From Cellulosimicrobium cellulans (GTDB taxonomy: Bacteria > Actinomycetota > Actinomycetes > Actinomycetales > Cellulomonadaceae), in NCBI RefSeq assembly GCF_007679345.1, contig NZ_VEGH01000010.1:96828-160827 (forward strand): a stretch of DNA of 64,000 nucleotides, read 5' to 3'. Positions 56,255 to 64,000 of the stretch are shown here, piece by piece (position 1 is the stretch's first letter; each line of letters opens with the position of its first letter). The notes under the pieces are model-generated. The model was not told the DNA's origin and searched no databases. It was given only the letters and a program-made list of their open reading frames with translations. The position numbers and the translations under genes are program-made.

Positions 56255-57222
56255 GCGTCCTCCTTCAGCAGGTTCCGGACGTAGGGCCAGCTCAGCAGCA
56301 CGGTCAGGGCGAGGACGAAGATCGACACGGCGGCCGCGCCGGCGAAGTCCTGCCGGCCGATGCCGAGCTCGAAGATGAAGTTGCCCAGCAGGTTGGTCTC
56401 GCTGACCGGCGCGTCGCTGTCCTGCAGCAACCGGATCTGCGCGAACACCCGCAGGTCCCAGATGATCTGCAGCAGCAGCACGATCGACAGCACGGGGCGG
56501 ATCAGCGGCATCGTGATGTGCCAGAGGATCCGGGTCGGGCCGGCGCCGTCGATGCGGGCGGCCTCGAGCACCTCGTCGGACACCTGGGTGAGCGCGGCGT
56601 AGACGGACAGCGCCACGAACGGCACCGACATCCACACGATGATCACGGTGGCGACGAAGAAGAACGACAGCGGCTGGGCGAGCCATGCGTGCCCGCTGTA
56701 CTGGTCGAAGCCCACCTGGACGAGCAGCCAGTTCACGACGCCGGTGCGCCAGTCGAACAGCCACTTCCACACGGTGACGGCGGCGACCATCGGCATGGCC
56801 CAGGCGAGCAGCAGGGCGACCTGCAGCACGATCCGGACGACCGGGTGCACGGCCTTCATCAGCAGCGCGAACAGCACGCCGAGGATCACCGTGGCGAACG
56901 CGTTGACCAGGCAGAACACGATGGAGCGGGCGACGACGGCCCACAGCCGGTCGTCGGTGAAGATGCGGGCGTAGTTGTCGAGCCCGACGAACGTCGGCGG
57001 CTGGCCGAACTGCTGCGCCAGGCCGAACTCCTGCATCGACGTGACGACCTGCCAGTACAGCGGGTAGCCCATGCCGGCGAGCAGGACGAGGACGGCGGGG
57101 ACCAGCAGGACGTAGGCGGTGAGGCCGGGTCGACGGCGGCGGGGCCGGTGCGCGGCGGGCGCGGGGGCCGCCGGCGGCGCGGGCGGGGTGGCCGGCCCGG
57201 GGCGGGCCGCGGTGGTGGACAT
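56251..57222 (-). CDS. Sugar ABC transporter permease, MalF-like
   Basis: The 323-residue permease has a Pro/Ala-rich N-terminal ~35 residues, six TM segments and the EAA loop LEAARIDGAGPTRILWHITMPL. ATG has AGGAGAGG upstream. Forms the channel with the MalG-like protein. Preceded by a hairpin that separates it from the binding-protein gene. Confidence 0.93.
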   Translation of the reverse strand: MSTTAARPGPATPPAPPAAPAPAAHRPRRRRPGLTAYVLLVPAVLVLLAGMGYPLYWQVVTSMQEFGLAQQFGQPPTFVGLDNYARIFTDDRLWAVVARSIVFCLVNAFATVILGVLFALLMKAVHPVVRIVLQVALLLAWAMPMVAAVTVWKWLFDWRTGVVNWLLVQVGFDQYSGHAWLAQPLSFFFVATVIIVWMSVPFVALSVYAALTQVSDEVLEAARIDGAGPTRILWHITMPLIRPVLSIVLLLQIIWDLRVFAQIRLLQDSDAPVSETNLLGNFIFELGIGRQDFAGAAAVSIFVLALTVLLSWPYVRNLLKEDA

Positions 57223-57254
57223 GGCACCTCTCCTGACGAGCGGTGGCCGGACGG

Positions 57255-57288
57255 TCCCGGCCGCGGGGCGCGTGCCCCGCGGCCGGGA
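57255..57288 (-). terminator. Attenuating hairpin between binding-protein and permease genes
   Basis: 15-nt perfect arms TCCCGGCCGCGGGGC / complement with 4-nt loop directly after the binding-protein stop, inside the operon. Same arrangement as at 20925-20960 in the other importer operon. Confidence 0.75.
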
Positions 57289-57293
57289 GGACG

Positions 57294-58604
57294 TCACTGG
57301 CCGTTGAGCATCGGCGTGATCTTCTCGTCGTACTGCGCGGCGAGCTCGGTCACGTCACCGCCCTCGGCGATCGCCTGGAACAGCTCCTCGTAGACGAACG
57401 CCGCCTCGACGGCCGCCCAGCCCGGCGCGGCCGGGGTGAGCTTGGAGGAGGACGCCGTCTCGATCATCGTCTGCGCGAACTTGTCGTCGCCGAGCGAGTC
57501 GACGTACTGCGCGTTCGCCGGGCCGAGGCCGTTCTCGCCCAGCATCTGCTGGTACTCGGGCGAGAAGATGATCCGCAGCAGGTTCTCGGACAGCTCCGGG
57601 TGCTGGGACTTCGCGGAGATGGCGATGTTCGAGCCGCCCGCGAACACCGGCGCGATGCCGCCGTCCACGCCCGGCAGGGCGAAGATGTCGAACTTCGACT
57701 CGTCCACCATGCCGTCGCGGACCTCCTCACCGTCGTCGTTCGTGGTGAGGTCGCCGATCGACCAGCGGGCCCAGCCCGGGGCCATGATCGTCGCGGCGGC
57801 CGGGGCGGCGCCGTCGGCACCGTCGTTCAGGAAGTCCCAGTACGCCACGTCGCGCTCGGTGGCGGGCACGTTGGACGAGCCCTGGTAGACGGCCTGCCAC
57901 TGCTCGAGGCCCTTGATGGTGTTCGGGTCGGACAGCGTCGAGGTCCACTCCCCGCCGTCCTCGGTGGCGAGCTCGCCGCCGTTCGCGAACACCCAGGAGA
58001 TGCCGTTGCGCCAGTCCTGGCCGCCGATCGCGAAGCCCGACTGGCTGTCGGTCTTCAGCGCCGCGACGTCCTGGGCGAACTCGTCGAGCGTCGTCGGCTT
58101 CTCCAGGCCCGCGGCGGACCACAGGTCGGCCCGGTAGAACATGTAGCGCGAGCCGAAGTAGTACGGCAGCGCGTAGTTCTTGCCGTCCGCCTTGCCGACC
58201 TCGACGAACGAGGGCAGCAGGTCGTCGCCCCCGAGCTCGTCGTAGAGCGGGGTGAGGTCGCGGAACGCGCCGATGGTGGTGAACGTCGGCGACTGGGTGT
58301 TGCCGATCTCCACCACGTCGGGCGTGTTCGCCTCGTCCGGCAGCGCCGTCGTCAGCTTGGTGACGACGTCGTTCCAGTCCTGCTCCTCGATGACGAGGGT
58401 CGACCCGGGGTTCTCCTCCTCGAAGGTCGTCTTGAGGTAGTCGCGCAGCTCGTCGGGCGTGTCCGCCCCGTTGAGCCAGAGCGTGATCTCCGCGGCCTCG
58501 GGGGTCCCGTCGGACCCGGTCGAGCCGCCGTCGTCGCCCGACGAGCAGGCGGTCAGCACGAGCGCCGCCGCCACACCGACGGCTGCCATCCGTACGATCT
58601 TCAC
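57294..58604 (-). CDS. Sugar ABC transporter binding lipoprotein, family 1
   Basis: The 436-residue lipoprotein (lipobox LTAC, Cys20) has the fold of CUT1 binding proteins (ITLWLNGADTPDELRDYLKTTFEEENP in part, FTTIGAFRDLTPLYDE, YALPYYFGSRYMFYRADLW). GTG start has GGGAGG nine bases upstream. With nagB and a ROK kinase in the operon the ligand is most likely N-acetylglucosamine, chitobiose or glucosamine; this is inference from context. Confidence 0.92.
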   Translation of the reverse strand: MKIVRMAAVGVAAALVLTACSSGDDGGSTGSDGTPEAAEITLWLNGADTPDELRDYLKTTFEEENPGSTLVIEEQDWNDVVTKLTTALPDEANTPDVVEIGNTQSPTFTTIGAFRDLTPLYDELGGDDLLPSFVEVGKADGKNYALPYYFGSRYMFYRADLWSAAGLEKPTTLDEFAQDVAALKTDSQSGFAIGGQDWRNGISWVFANGGELATEDGGEWTSTLSDPNTIKGLEQWQAVYQGSSNVPATERDVAYWDFLNDGADGAAPAAATIMAPGWARWSIGDLTTNDDGEEVRDGMVDESKFDIFALPGVDGGIAPVFAGGSNIAISAKSQHPELSENLLRIIFSPEYQQMLGENGLGPANAQYVDSLGDDKFAQTMIETASSSKLTPAAPGWAAVEAAFVYEELFQAIAEGGDVTELAAQYDEKITPMLNGQ

Positions 58605-58627
58605 GTTGGTGTTCCTCCCTGATGCGT

Positions 58628-58649
58628 GGCGGGGCCTGCAAGCCCCGCC
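58628..58649 (-). terminator. Hairpin downstream of the ROK repressor gene
   Basis: GGCGGGGC-CTGCAA-GCCCCGCC in the 88-nt gap between the repressor gene and the binding-protein gene; may terminate repressor mRNA or lie in the leader of the importer transcript. Confidence 0.6.
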
Positions 58650-58692
58650 GGGGGTGGTGGTACCGGCACTGCAAGCGGTCGGCTCGGGGTCG

Positions 58693-59880
58693 TCACGTGA
58701 CCCCGAGCTGACCGGACAGCACGAGGGCCGCGGCGCCGGACAGCGCCCCGTCCTCGTCCAACGAACCCATCCGCAGCACGAGGTCCTGCCCCAGCAGGGG
58801 CAGGGTCCGGGCCCGGAGCGTGGCGAGCGCCTCGACCCTGAGGGCTCCGTCCAGCAGCTCCGGGGGACCCGAGAGCAGGACCTCGGCGAGGTTGAGCGCA
58901 CTGACGACGGGAGCCAGGGCCACGCCCAGCTTCCGTCCGACCGACGCGAGGACCGCGTCGGACTCCTCGGGGCTGCGGCCGGCGGTGGCGCGGCGCAGCG
59001 CGGGCAGGGAGAGCAGCGTCTCCAGGCAGCCGGCGCGCCCGCACGCGCACGGCCGGGGCTCGGGGTCGCCGGCCCGCACGTCGCGGTCGTCGACCACCGT
59101 CACGTGCCCGATCTCCCCGGCGGCGTGGGCGCGGCCGCGCACCAGGGCGCCGTCCAGCACGATCCCGGCGCCGAGGCCCTGGCCGACGGTGACCACCATC
59201 AGGCCGGCGCCGCTGGCGCCGCCGTAGGTGTACTCCCCCAGCGCGTGGGTGTTCGCGTCGTTGGCCACCTGGACCGGGACGCCCAGCCGCTCGGCGAGCA
59301 GCGCAGCCAGCGGCACGTCGTACCAGCCGCGGTTGGGGGCCTCGACCACGACCCCGGCGGCGTCGATCACGCCGGGCGACCCGATGCCGACGCCCACCAC
59401 GGGGCGGTCCGCGGCGGCCAGCAGCTCGCGGCAGAGGTCCTCGAGCACGGCCACCGCGGCGTCGCCGGTGCGGCCGTCGAGGGACACGGTGCGTCGCGCG
59501 ACCACCGCGCCGGTGAGCGTCATGACGGCCCCGCGGAGGCTGGCGTCGTCCGCGAGGTCGACCGCCACGACCTGGAAGTCCTCGGTCCGCATCCCGACGA
59601 GGGTCGCGGGCTTGCCGACCTTCCCCTCGGGGCGGACGCCGAGCTCCCCGACCAGGCCCTCCGAGATGAGCACCGACACCAGGTCGGAGACGGTCACCCG
59701 GGTCAGGCCGGTGCTGCGCGCAAGGTCGGCGCGGGACGAGGGGCCCTGGTGGAACAGGTGCTGCAGGACGAGCGACCGGTTGTGCGCCCGGGCGTGCTCG
59801 GGAAGCACCTTGCCCGTCGGGCGGAGCGTGCGCCCGACCCCCCGGTGGCCCGAGGTGGCGGACGGCGTCGTCGTCGTCAT
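58693..59880 (-). CDS. ROK family transcriptional regulator
   Basis: The 395-residue protein has an N-terminal winged helix (NRSLVLQHLFHQGPSSRADLARSTGLTRVTVSDLV region, about 35-70) and a ROK sugar domain with EIGH and CACGRAGCLE. This is the NagC/Mlc type: DNA binding is relieved by a sugar ligand or phosphate. It is the first gene of the importer/kinase/nagB cluster, which it probably represses through the palindrome just upstream. ATG start. Confidence 0.9.
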   Translation of the reverse strand: MTTTTPSATSGHRGVGRTLRPTGKVLPEHARAHNRSLVLQHLFHQGPSSRADLARSTGLTRVTVSDLVSVLISEGLVGELGVRPEGKVGKPATLVGMRTEDFQVVAVDLADDASLRGAVMTLTGAVVARRTVSLDGRTGDAAVAVLEDLCRELLAAADRPVVGVGIGSPGVIDAAGVVVEAPNRGWYDVPLAALLAERLGVPVQVANDANTHALGEYTYGGASGAGLMVVTVGQGLGAGIVLDGALVRGRAHAAGEIGHVTVVDDRDVRAGDPEPRPCACGRAGCLETLLSLPALRRATAGRSPEESDAVLASVGRKLGVALAPVVSALNLAEVLLSGPPELLDGALRVEALATLRARTLPLLGQDLVLRMGSLDEDGALSGAAALVLSGQLGVT

Positions 59881-59885
59881 GTTTG

Positions 59886-59906
59886 TTAGTAGACCTTCCT
59901 TACTAA
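59886..59906. promoter_or_regulatory. Candidate ROK operator TTAGTA-N9-TACTAA
   Basis: A perfect 6-bp inverted repeat with a 9-bp centre, six bases upstream of the ROK regulator ATG. AT-rich inside a 75 % GC genome. Fits autoregulation and control of the downstream sugar operon. Confidence 0.6.
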
Positions 59907-59926
59907 TCGACCGTCAAGGAGTTCGT

Positions 59927-59949
59927 GTGACCGTGACCACTTCGTGACC
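59927..59949. promoter_or_regulatory. GTGACC repeat, three copies
   Basis: GTGACC occurs at 59927-59932, 59933-59938 and 59944-59949; the last two are 11 nt apart (GTGACC-ACTTC-GTGACC), matching the pairs at 22763 and 30972. Between the ROK regulator and LLM oxidoreductase genes. Confidence 0.5.
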
Positions 59950-60032
59950 GGGCGTTCACGGGGTCGACATCCGGCTCGGGCGCCCGCGGCGAGACCGGGA
60001 ATGCCCCGCCCCTCCCCCGCGCTGCACCGGGC

Positions 60033-61082
60033 ATGGAGCTCGGCCTGTACACCTTCGGCGACGTCCACCCCGACCCGGTCACCGGCGCGCGCACCTCCCC
60101 CGCGCAGCGGCTGCGCGACGTCCTGGAGCGGATCCGCCTCGCCGAGCAGGTCGGCCTCGACCACGTCGGCATCGGCGAGCACCACCGCCCCGACTACGCG
60201 ATCTCCTCCCCCGCGACCGTGATCGCCGCCGCCCTCGCGCAGACCGAGCGGATCAGCGTCGGCAGCGCCGTGACCGTGCTGTCCACCGAGGACCCGGTCC
60301 GGCTCTACCAGCAGTTCGCGACGATGGACCTGCTGTCCGGCGGCCGCGTGGAGCTGCTCGCGGGCCGCGGGTCGTTCATCGAGTCGTACCCGCTGTTCGG
60401 CGCCTCGCTCGACGACTACGACGAGCTGTTCGACGAGAAGATCCGGCTGCTGCTCCGGATCGACCGCGGCAACCCGGTCACCTGGTCCGGCCGGTTCCGG
60501 CCGCCGCTGCACGCCGCGGAGATCCTGCCGCGCCCGCTCGACAAGCCGGGCCTCGGCGAGCACCTGCGGATCGCGATCGCCACCGGCGGCAACCCGGCGT
60601 CCTCGGACCGCGCGGGCCGGCTCGGCCTCCCCGTGTCCTACGCGATCATCGGCGGCCGGCCCGCGGACTTCGCCCCGCTGGTCCGGCTGTACCGGGCCGC
60701 GCACACCGAGGCCGGCCACGACCCCGCCACCCAGCGCGTCGAGGTCGCCGGCATGGGGTTCGTCGCCGACGACGCGAAGCAGGCGCGGGAGTTCTTCTTC
60801 CCGTACTGGCTCAGCACGATGCGCCGGATCGCCGCCGAGCGCGGGTTCGCCATCCCGAACCGGATCGCGTTCGAGTCCCAGGCCGCGAAGGGCGGGGCGT
60901 ACTTCGTGGGCTCGCCGCACGAGGTGGCGGACCGCATCGTCGCGCTGCACGCCGTACTCGGGCACGACCGGCAGATCTTCCAGATGGACCTGAGCGGCGT
61001 GCCGCAGCGGGAGAGCCTGCGGGCGATCGAGCTCCTGGGCACCCGGGTGGCGCCGCTGGTGCGCGAGGCCGTGGGCGCGTGA
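60033..61082 (+). CDS. Luciferase-like (LLM class) flavin-dependent oxidoreductase
   Basis: The 349-residue protein begins MELGLYTFGDVHPDPVTGA and has IGEHHRPDYAISSPATV, LSTEDPVRLYQQFATMDLLSGGR and ELLAGRGSFIESYPLFG, typical of the LLM monooxygenase/reductase family that uses FMN or F420. Cytoplasmic. The ATG lacks a clear ribosome-binding site. Stands alone, divergent from the ROK regulator. Substrate unknown. Confidence 0.88.
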   Translation: MELGLYTFGDVHPDPVTGARTSPAQRLRDVLERIRLAEQVGLDHVGIGEHHRPDYAISSPATVIAAALAQTERISVGSAVTVLSTEDPVRLYQQFATMDLLSGGRVELLAGRGSFIESYPLFGASLDDYDELFDEKIRLLLRIDRGNPVTWSGRFRPPLHAAEILPRPLDKPGLGEHLRIAIATGGNPASSDRAGRLGLPVSYAIIGGRPADFAPLVRLYRAAHTEAGHDPATQRVEVAGMGFVADDAKQAREFFFPYWLSTMRRIAAERGFAIPNRIAFESQAAKGGAYFVGSPHEVADRIVALHAVLGHDRQIFQMDLSGVPQRESLRAIELLGTRVAPLVREAVGA

Positions 61083-61164
61083 CCCGGCCTCGGACATGGG
61101 TGGTGGTGGGTGTCAGACCGATGCGGCAGGATCGTCACATCCGCTTGCGACGGGAGGAGACCCG

Positions 61165-61362
61165 ATGACGCCCGTGACGATCGAGGTGACGCGCGACGAC
61201 CTGCTGGCTCGTCGAGCCAAGATCTTGCGCCGCCTCGGCACCACGATCGAGGCGCTGCGGTCTCGGGCGTCGAGCGGAACTCCTTCCGCAGAGGAGTGGG
61301 ACGCGATCGCCGAGCTGGAGGAGATCAGCTTCCTGCTGGACGACTCCGCCGATGACTTCTGA
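61165..61362 (+). CDS. Small protein of a two-gene module, 65 residues
   Basis: MTPVTIEVTRDDLLARRAKIL begins an acidic-ended helical protein (ends LLDDSADDF). ATG has GGGAGGA upstream. Its end overlaps the start of the next gene by 11 bases, so the two are coupled. Base composition (~65 % GC) is lower than neighbours. Not recognised; its small size and pairing resemble antitoxin-first modules, but this is only inference. Confidence 0.7.
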   Translation: MTPVTIEVTRDDLLARRAKILRRLGTTIEALRSRASSGTPSAEEWDAIAELEEISFLLDDSADDF

Positions 61363-62059
61363 GCTGGCTGCTCGCTCCGAGGCATTCGCCTGCGAGGTCG
61401 GCGAGCTGATCCGCGGCGCGCTCGGGGTCGACGTCCAGGTCGTCTCGGTGCGCCTTGGTGACCGGTACGCGATCCGGCCGGCCGGGGACACCGCGCCGCA
61501 ACAGCGGATCCCGCTCTGTGTGAACGGCCAGCACCTCGCCGACTTGTCGCTCGCGCTCTACCAGACGCTCGATCACTCGCGGAAGCACCTGAAGACCACC
61601 CGGACGGACTTCGGGGTCTTCTCGACGCTCGACCGGACGCCGTTGCTCAGGCTCGAGTACCGCAGCGACATGCGGGAAGACCCCGTCTGCCACTGGCAGG
61701 TCCACGCAGAGCGAGGTGCCTTCTCCCACCTCCTGTCGATCGCGAACTCAGCGGACGCGCGCCGAGTACCCAGTCCGCACGACCTGTCGAAGGTCCACCT
61801 GCCCGTCGGTGGCGAACGCTTCCGGCCTTGCCTCGAGGACCTGATCGAGATGCTGATCCGCGACTGCGGGATCGACGCAGCACCAGGGTGGCAACAGGTT
61901 CTGGAGGCGGAACGGGAACGCTGGCGCCTTCGCCAGTTCCGCACCGCCGTTCGCGACCTCCAGGACGAGGCCGCCGCTGTCCTGCGCGCTCACGGGTGGG
62001 AGGTCACCTCCCCTGACCACGAGTACTCGCCGCACGTGCAGCCCTACCGCACCTGGTGA
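61352..62059 (+). CDS. Uncharacterised protein of the two-gene module, 235 residues
   Basis: [21 protein letters not shown] starts a soluble protein with no signal peptide or TM segment. Features: [68 protein letters not shown] and [17 protein letters not shown] cannot assign a family. GC is about 65 %, below the ~75 % around it. It follows the small gene directly and is followed by pgi 88 nt later. Possible acquired element; function unknown. Confidence 0.75.
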   Translation: MTSELAARSEAFACEVGELIRGALGVDVQVVSVRLGDRYAIRPAGDTAPQQRIPLCVNGQHLADLSLALYQTLDHSRKHLKTTRTDFGVFSTLDRTPLLRLEYRSDMREDPVCHWQVHAERGAFSHLLSIANSADARRVPSPHDLSKVHLPVGGERFRPCLEDLIEMLIRDCGIDAAPGWQQVLEAERERWRLRQFRTAVRDLQDEAAAVLRAHGWEVTSPDHEYSPHVQPYRTW

Positions 62060-62147
62060 CCCCGGGCGGGCCGCACGTCCCGCTCGCCCACCGTCCCGGC
62101 CTCGATACGGTGGACCCCGTTCGATCTGCTTCCGAGAGGGACTCGCC

Positions 62148-63830
62148 GTGACTGCACCCGTCGACGCCACCACCACCGGCGCCTGGACCGCCCTGACCGC
62201 CCACGAGGAGGCGTTCGTCCCCGACCTGCGGGGCTGGTTCGACGCCGACCCCGAGCGCGCGACGCGCCTGACCCGGCAGCTGGCCGACCTCACGGTCGAC
62301 CTGTCGAAGAACCTCGTCACCGACGAGACCCTGTCCCTGCTCGTCGCCCTGGCGGACCAGGTCGGCCTGAAGGCCCGGCTCGACGCGATGTTCGCCGGCG
62401 AGCACATCAACGTCACCGAGGACCGCGCCGTGCTGCACACCGCACTGCGCCGCCCGGCCGACGCGGAGCCCACCCTCGTGGTCGACGGCCAGGACGTGGA
62501 CGCCGACGTGCAGGAGGTGCTCGCCAAGATCGCCGCGTTCGCCGACAAGGTCCGCTCCGGCGAGTGGACCGGCGTCACCGGCGAGCGCGTCGCGACCGTC
62601 GTGAACATCGGCATCGGCGGCTCGGACCTCGGCCCGGTCATGGCGTACGAGGCGCTCAAGCCGTACGTCCAGGACGGCCTCGAGGTGCGGTTCGTGTCGA
62701 ACATCGACCCGACCGACATCGCCGAGAAGACGAAGGACCTCGACCCGACGACGACGCTGTTCGTCGTCGCGTCCAAGACCTTCGGCACGCTCGAGACGCT
62801 GACCAACGCCCGCCTGGCCCGCGACTGGCTGTGGCGCGAGCTCGTCGCCGCCGGCGCGATCGAGGACACCGAGGACGCCCGCACCGGCGCGGTCGCGAAG
62901 CACTTCGTCGCGGTGTCGACGGCCCTGGACAAGGTCGCGGCGTTCGGCATCGACCCGGAGAACGCGTTCGGGTTCTGGGACTGGGTCGGCGGCCGCTACT
63001 CGGTCGACTCGGCGATCGGCACCTCGCTCGCGATCGCGATCGGCCCGGACGCGTTCGGCGAGTTCCTGGAGGGCTTCCACGCCGTCGACGAGCACGTCCG
63101 CACCACGCCGTTCGACCAGAACGTCCCGGTCCTCATGGGCCTGCTCAACGTCTGGTACGTCAACTTCCTCGACGCGCACACGCACGCCGTCCTGCCGTAC
63201 GCGCAGTACCTGCACCGGTTCCCGGCGTACCTGCAGCAGCTCACCATGGAGTCGAACGGCAAGTCGGTCCGCTGGGACGGCACGCCGGTGACGACGGAGA
63301 CCGGCGAGGTGTTCTGGGGCGAGCCCGGCACCAACGGCCAGCACGCGTTCTACCAGCTGATCCACCAGGGCACCCGGCTGATCCCGGCGGACTTCATCGC
63401 GGTCGCCAACCCGGCGCACCCGCTGAAGGACGGTGGGACCGACGTGCACGGCCTGTTCCTGGCGAACTTCTTCGCTCAGACCAAGGCGCTCGCGTTCGGC
63501 AAGACCGCCGACGAGGTCCGCGCCGAGGGCACCGCCGAGGAGATCGTCCCGGCTCGCGTGTTCCCGGGGAACCGCCCGACGACGTCGATCCTCGCGCCGT
63601 CGCTGACCCCGTCGGTGCTGGGCCAGCTCATCGCGCTGTACGAGCACATCACGTTCGTCGAGGGCGTCGTGTGGGGCATCGACTCGTTCGACCAGTGGGG
63701 CGTCGAGCTCGGCAAGAAGCTCGCGCTCGAGATCGCGCCCGCGGTCGAGGGCGACGCGGACGCGCTGGCGGGTCAGGACCCGTCGACCCGGTCGCTCATC
63801 GCGCGGTACCTGGAGCTGCGCCAGGGCTGA
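62148..63830 (+). CDS. pgi: Glucose-6-phosphate isomerase
   Basis: The 560-residue enzyme has [40 protein letters not shown] and [14 protein letters not shown], including both PGI signatures. It interconverts glucose-6-phosphate and fructose-6-phosphate. GTG start with GAGAGGG about nine bases upstream. Transcription likely starts from TACGGT at 62109-62114 or nearby. Followed by a strong terminator. Confidence 0.96.
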   Translation: MTAPVDATTTGAWTALTAHEEAFVPDLRGWFDADPERATRLTRQLADLTVDLSKNLVTDETLSLLVALADQVGLKARLDAMFAGEHINVTEDRAVLHTALRRPADAEPTLVVDGQDVDADVQEVLAKIAAFADKVRSGEWTGVTGERVATVVNIGIGGSDLGPVMAYEALKPYVQDGLEVRFVSNIDPTDIAEKTKDLDPTTTLFVVASKTFGTLETLTNARLARDWLWRELVAAGAIEDTEDARTGAVAKHFVAVSTALDKVAAFGIDPENAFGFWDWVGGRYSVDSAIGTSLAIAIGPDAFGEFLEGFHAVDEHVRTTPFDQNVPVLMGLLNVWYVNFLDAHTHAVLPYAQYLHRFPAYLQQLTMESNGKSVRWDGTPVTTETGEVFWGEPGTNGQHAFYQLIHQGTRLIPADFIAVANPAHPLKDGGTDVHGLFLANFFAQTKALAFGKTADEVRAEGTAEEIVPARVFPGNRPTTSILAPSLTPSVLGQLIALYEHITFVEGVVWGIDSFDQWGVELGKKLALEIAPAVEGDADALAGQDPSTRSLIARYLELRQG

Positions 63831-63851
63831 CGCCCGGCAGGGCCACGCTCG

Positions 63852-63890
63852 GACGGGCCCGCCGCGACCGCGCGTCGCGGCGGGCCCGTC
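63852..63890 (+). terminator. Terminator of pgi
   Basis: 17-nt perfect arms GACGGGCCCGCCGCGAC / complement with loop CGCGC, 21 nt beyond the pgi stop. Confidence 0.88.
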
Positions 63891-63922
63891 GTCGTGTCAG
63901 GCGTCCGCCGCGGTGCGCCGCG

Positions 63923-64000
63923 GCGCCGAGCGAGCAGTCGACACGTCGAGCGTGTAGTCGGCGCCTACTCGCTCGACGCGTCGACTACACGCTCGGCGGG
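63923..64000. repeat. Gene-end repeat, GCCGAGCG/CGAGCGTGTAGTCG word
   Basis: GCGCCGAGCGAGCAGTCGAC at 63924-63943 and CGAGCGTGTAGTCG at 63947-63960, with the exact inverted CGACTACACGCTCG at 63982-63995, then GGCGGG. A stop codon on the minus strand (TCA at 63897-63899) and an open frame through the repeat hint at a minus-strand gene running off the right end, but this is not certain. Confidence 0.75.

Noticed and set aside
63891..64000. Minus-strand gene entering from the right edge
   Set aside because: An open frame with stop at 63897-63899 exists, but it lies in the repeat, is too short and has no recognisable residues.

Overview
The window is very GC-rich (roughly 75 %) with dense, tightly packed genes, frequent GTG starts, ATGA/GTGA stop-start overlaps and many leaderless genes. 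The gene content is ettA-ssbB synteny, oligoribonuclease, DUF3039, DUF2017, PGM1-type ligase, a chemotaxis receptor pair and several sugar ABC operons. It points to a motile, saccharolytic actinomycete of the Micrococcales, most like Cellulomonas or a close relative. Species is not determined. No mobile element, rRNA or CRISPR array was seen.

Layout. 1-10,600: a hotdog thioesterase, ettA and an SsbB-type single-strand binding protein, with two tandem pairs of dynamin-like GTPases on either side of ettA-ssb. 10,749-14,900: tRNA-Arg next to a compact three-gene operon of lower GC (MFS exporter, PGM1-like ATP-grasp peptide ligase, AGAT/StrB-type amidinotransferase), a candidate guanidino-peptide biosynthesis islet. 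14,900-23,600: a peptide/oligosaccharide-type ABC importer ending in an intracellular GH3 glycosidase, with a divergent TetR regulator. 23,600-28,300: small membrane protein, MarR plus a Rossmann-fold reductase and an esterase, orn, tRNA-His and an ATP-grasp protein. 28,300-32,200: a glycine-betaine-type ABC importer whose binding protein appears circularly permuted. 32,200-41,900: flavin disulfide reductase, two chemoreceptors, STAS protein, tRNA-Lys, GroES-like protein, Bcp peroxiredoxin, tRNA-Leu, thioredoxin, DUF4916, and a Pr6Pr membrane protein. 41,900-49,300: housekeeping block (ABC-F, rdgB, rph, metallo-hydrolase, murI, DUF2017, clpS, nicotinate phosphoribosyltransferase). 49,300-53,500: small membrane protein, DUF3039-helicase pair, AbiEi/DUF559 protein and DUF2200. 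53,500-59,900: amino-sugar operon (ROK repressor, CUT1 importer, ROK kinase, nagB). 60,000-64,000: LLM oxidoreductase, an uncharacterised lower-GC two-gene module, and pgi.

How it works together. The two sugar importers feed intracellular hydrolysis (GH3) or deamination (NagB), and the products converge on glucose/fructose phosphates handled by Pgi. Regulation is local: TetR, MarR and ROK proteins sit beside palindromes in their own intergenic regions, and a GTGACC-N5-GTGACC direct repeat recurs near three transport loci. At least eleven genes have a TAnnnT element 6-7 nt before their start codon, so leaderless transcription is common. Gene ends often carry families of short words repeated in direct and inverted orientation, many beginning GCCGAG; these are the most unusual structural feature of the window. 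The most interesting gene set is the amidinotransferase/PGM1-like ligase/exporter operon.
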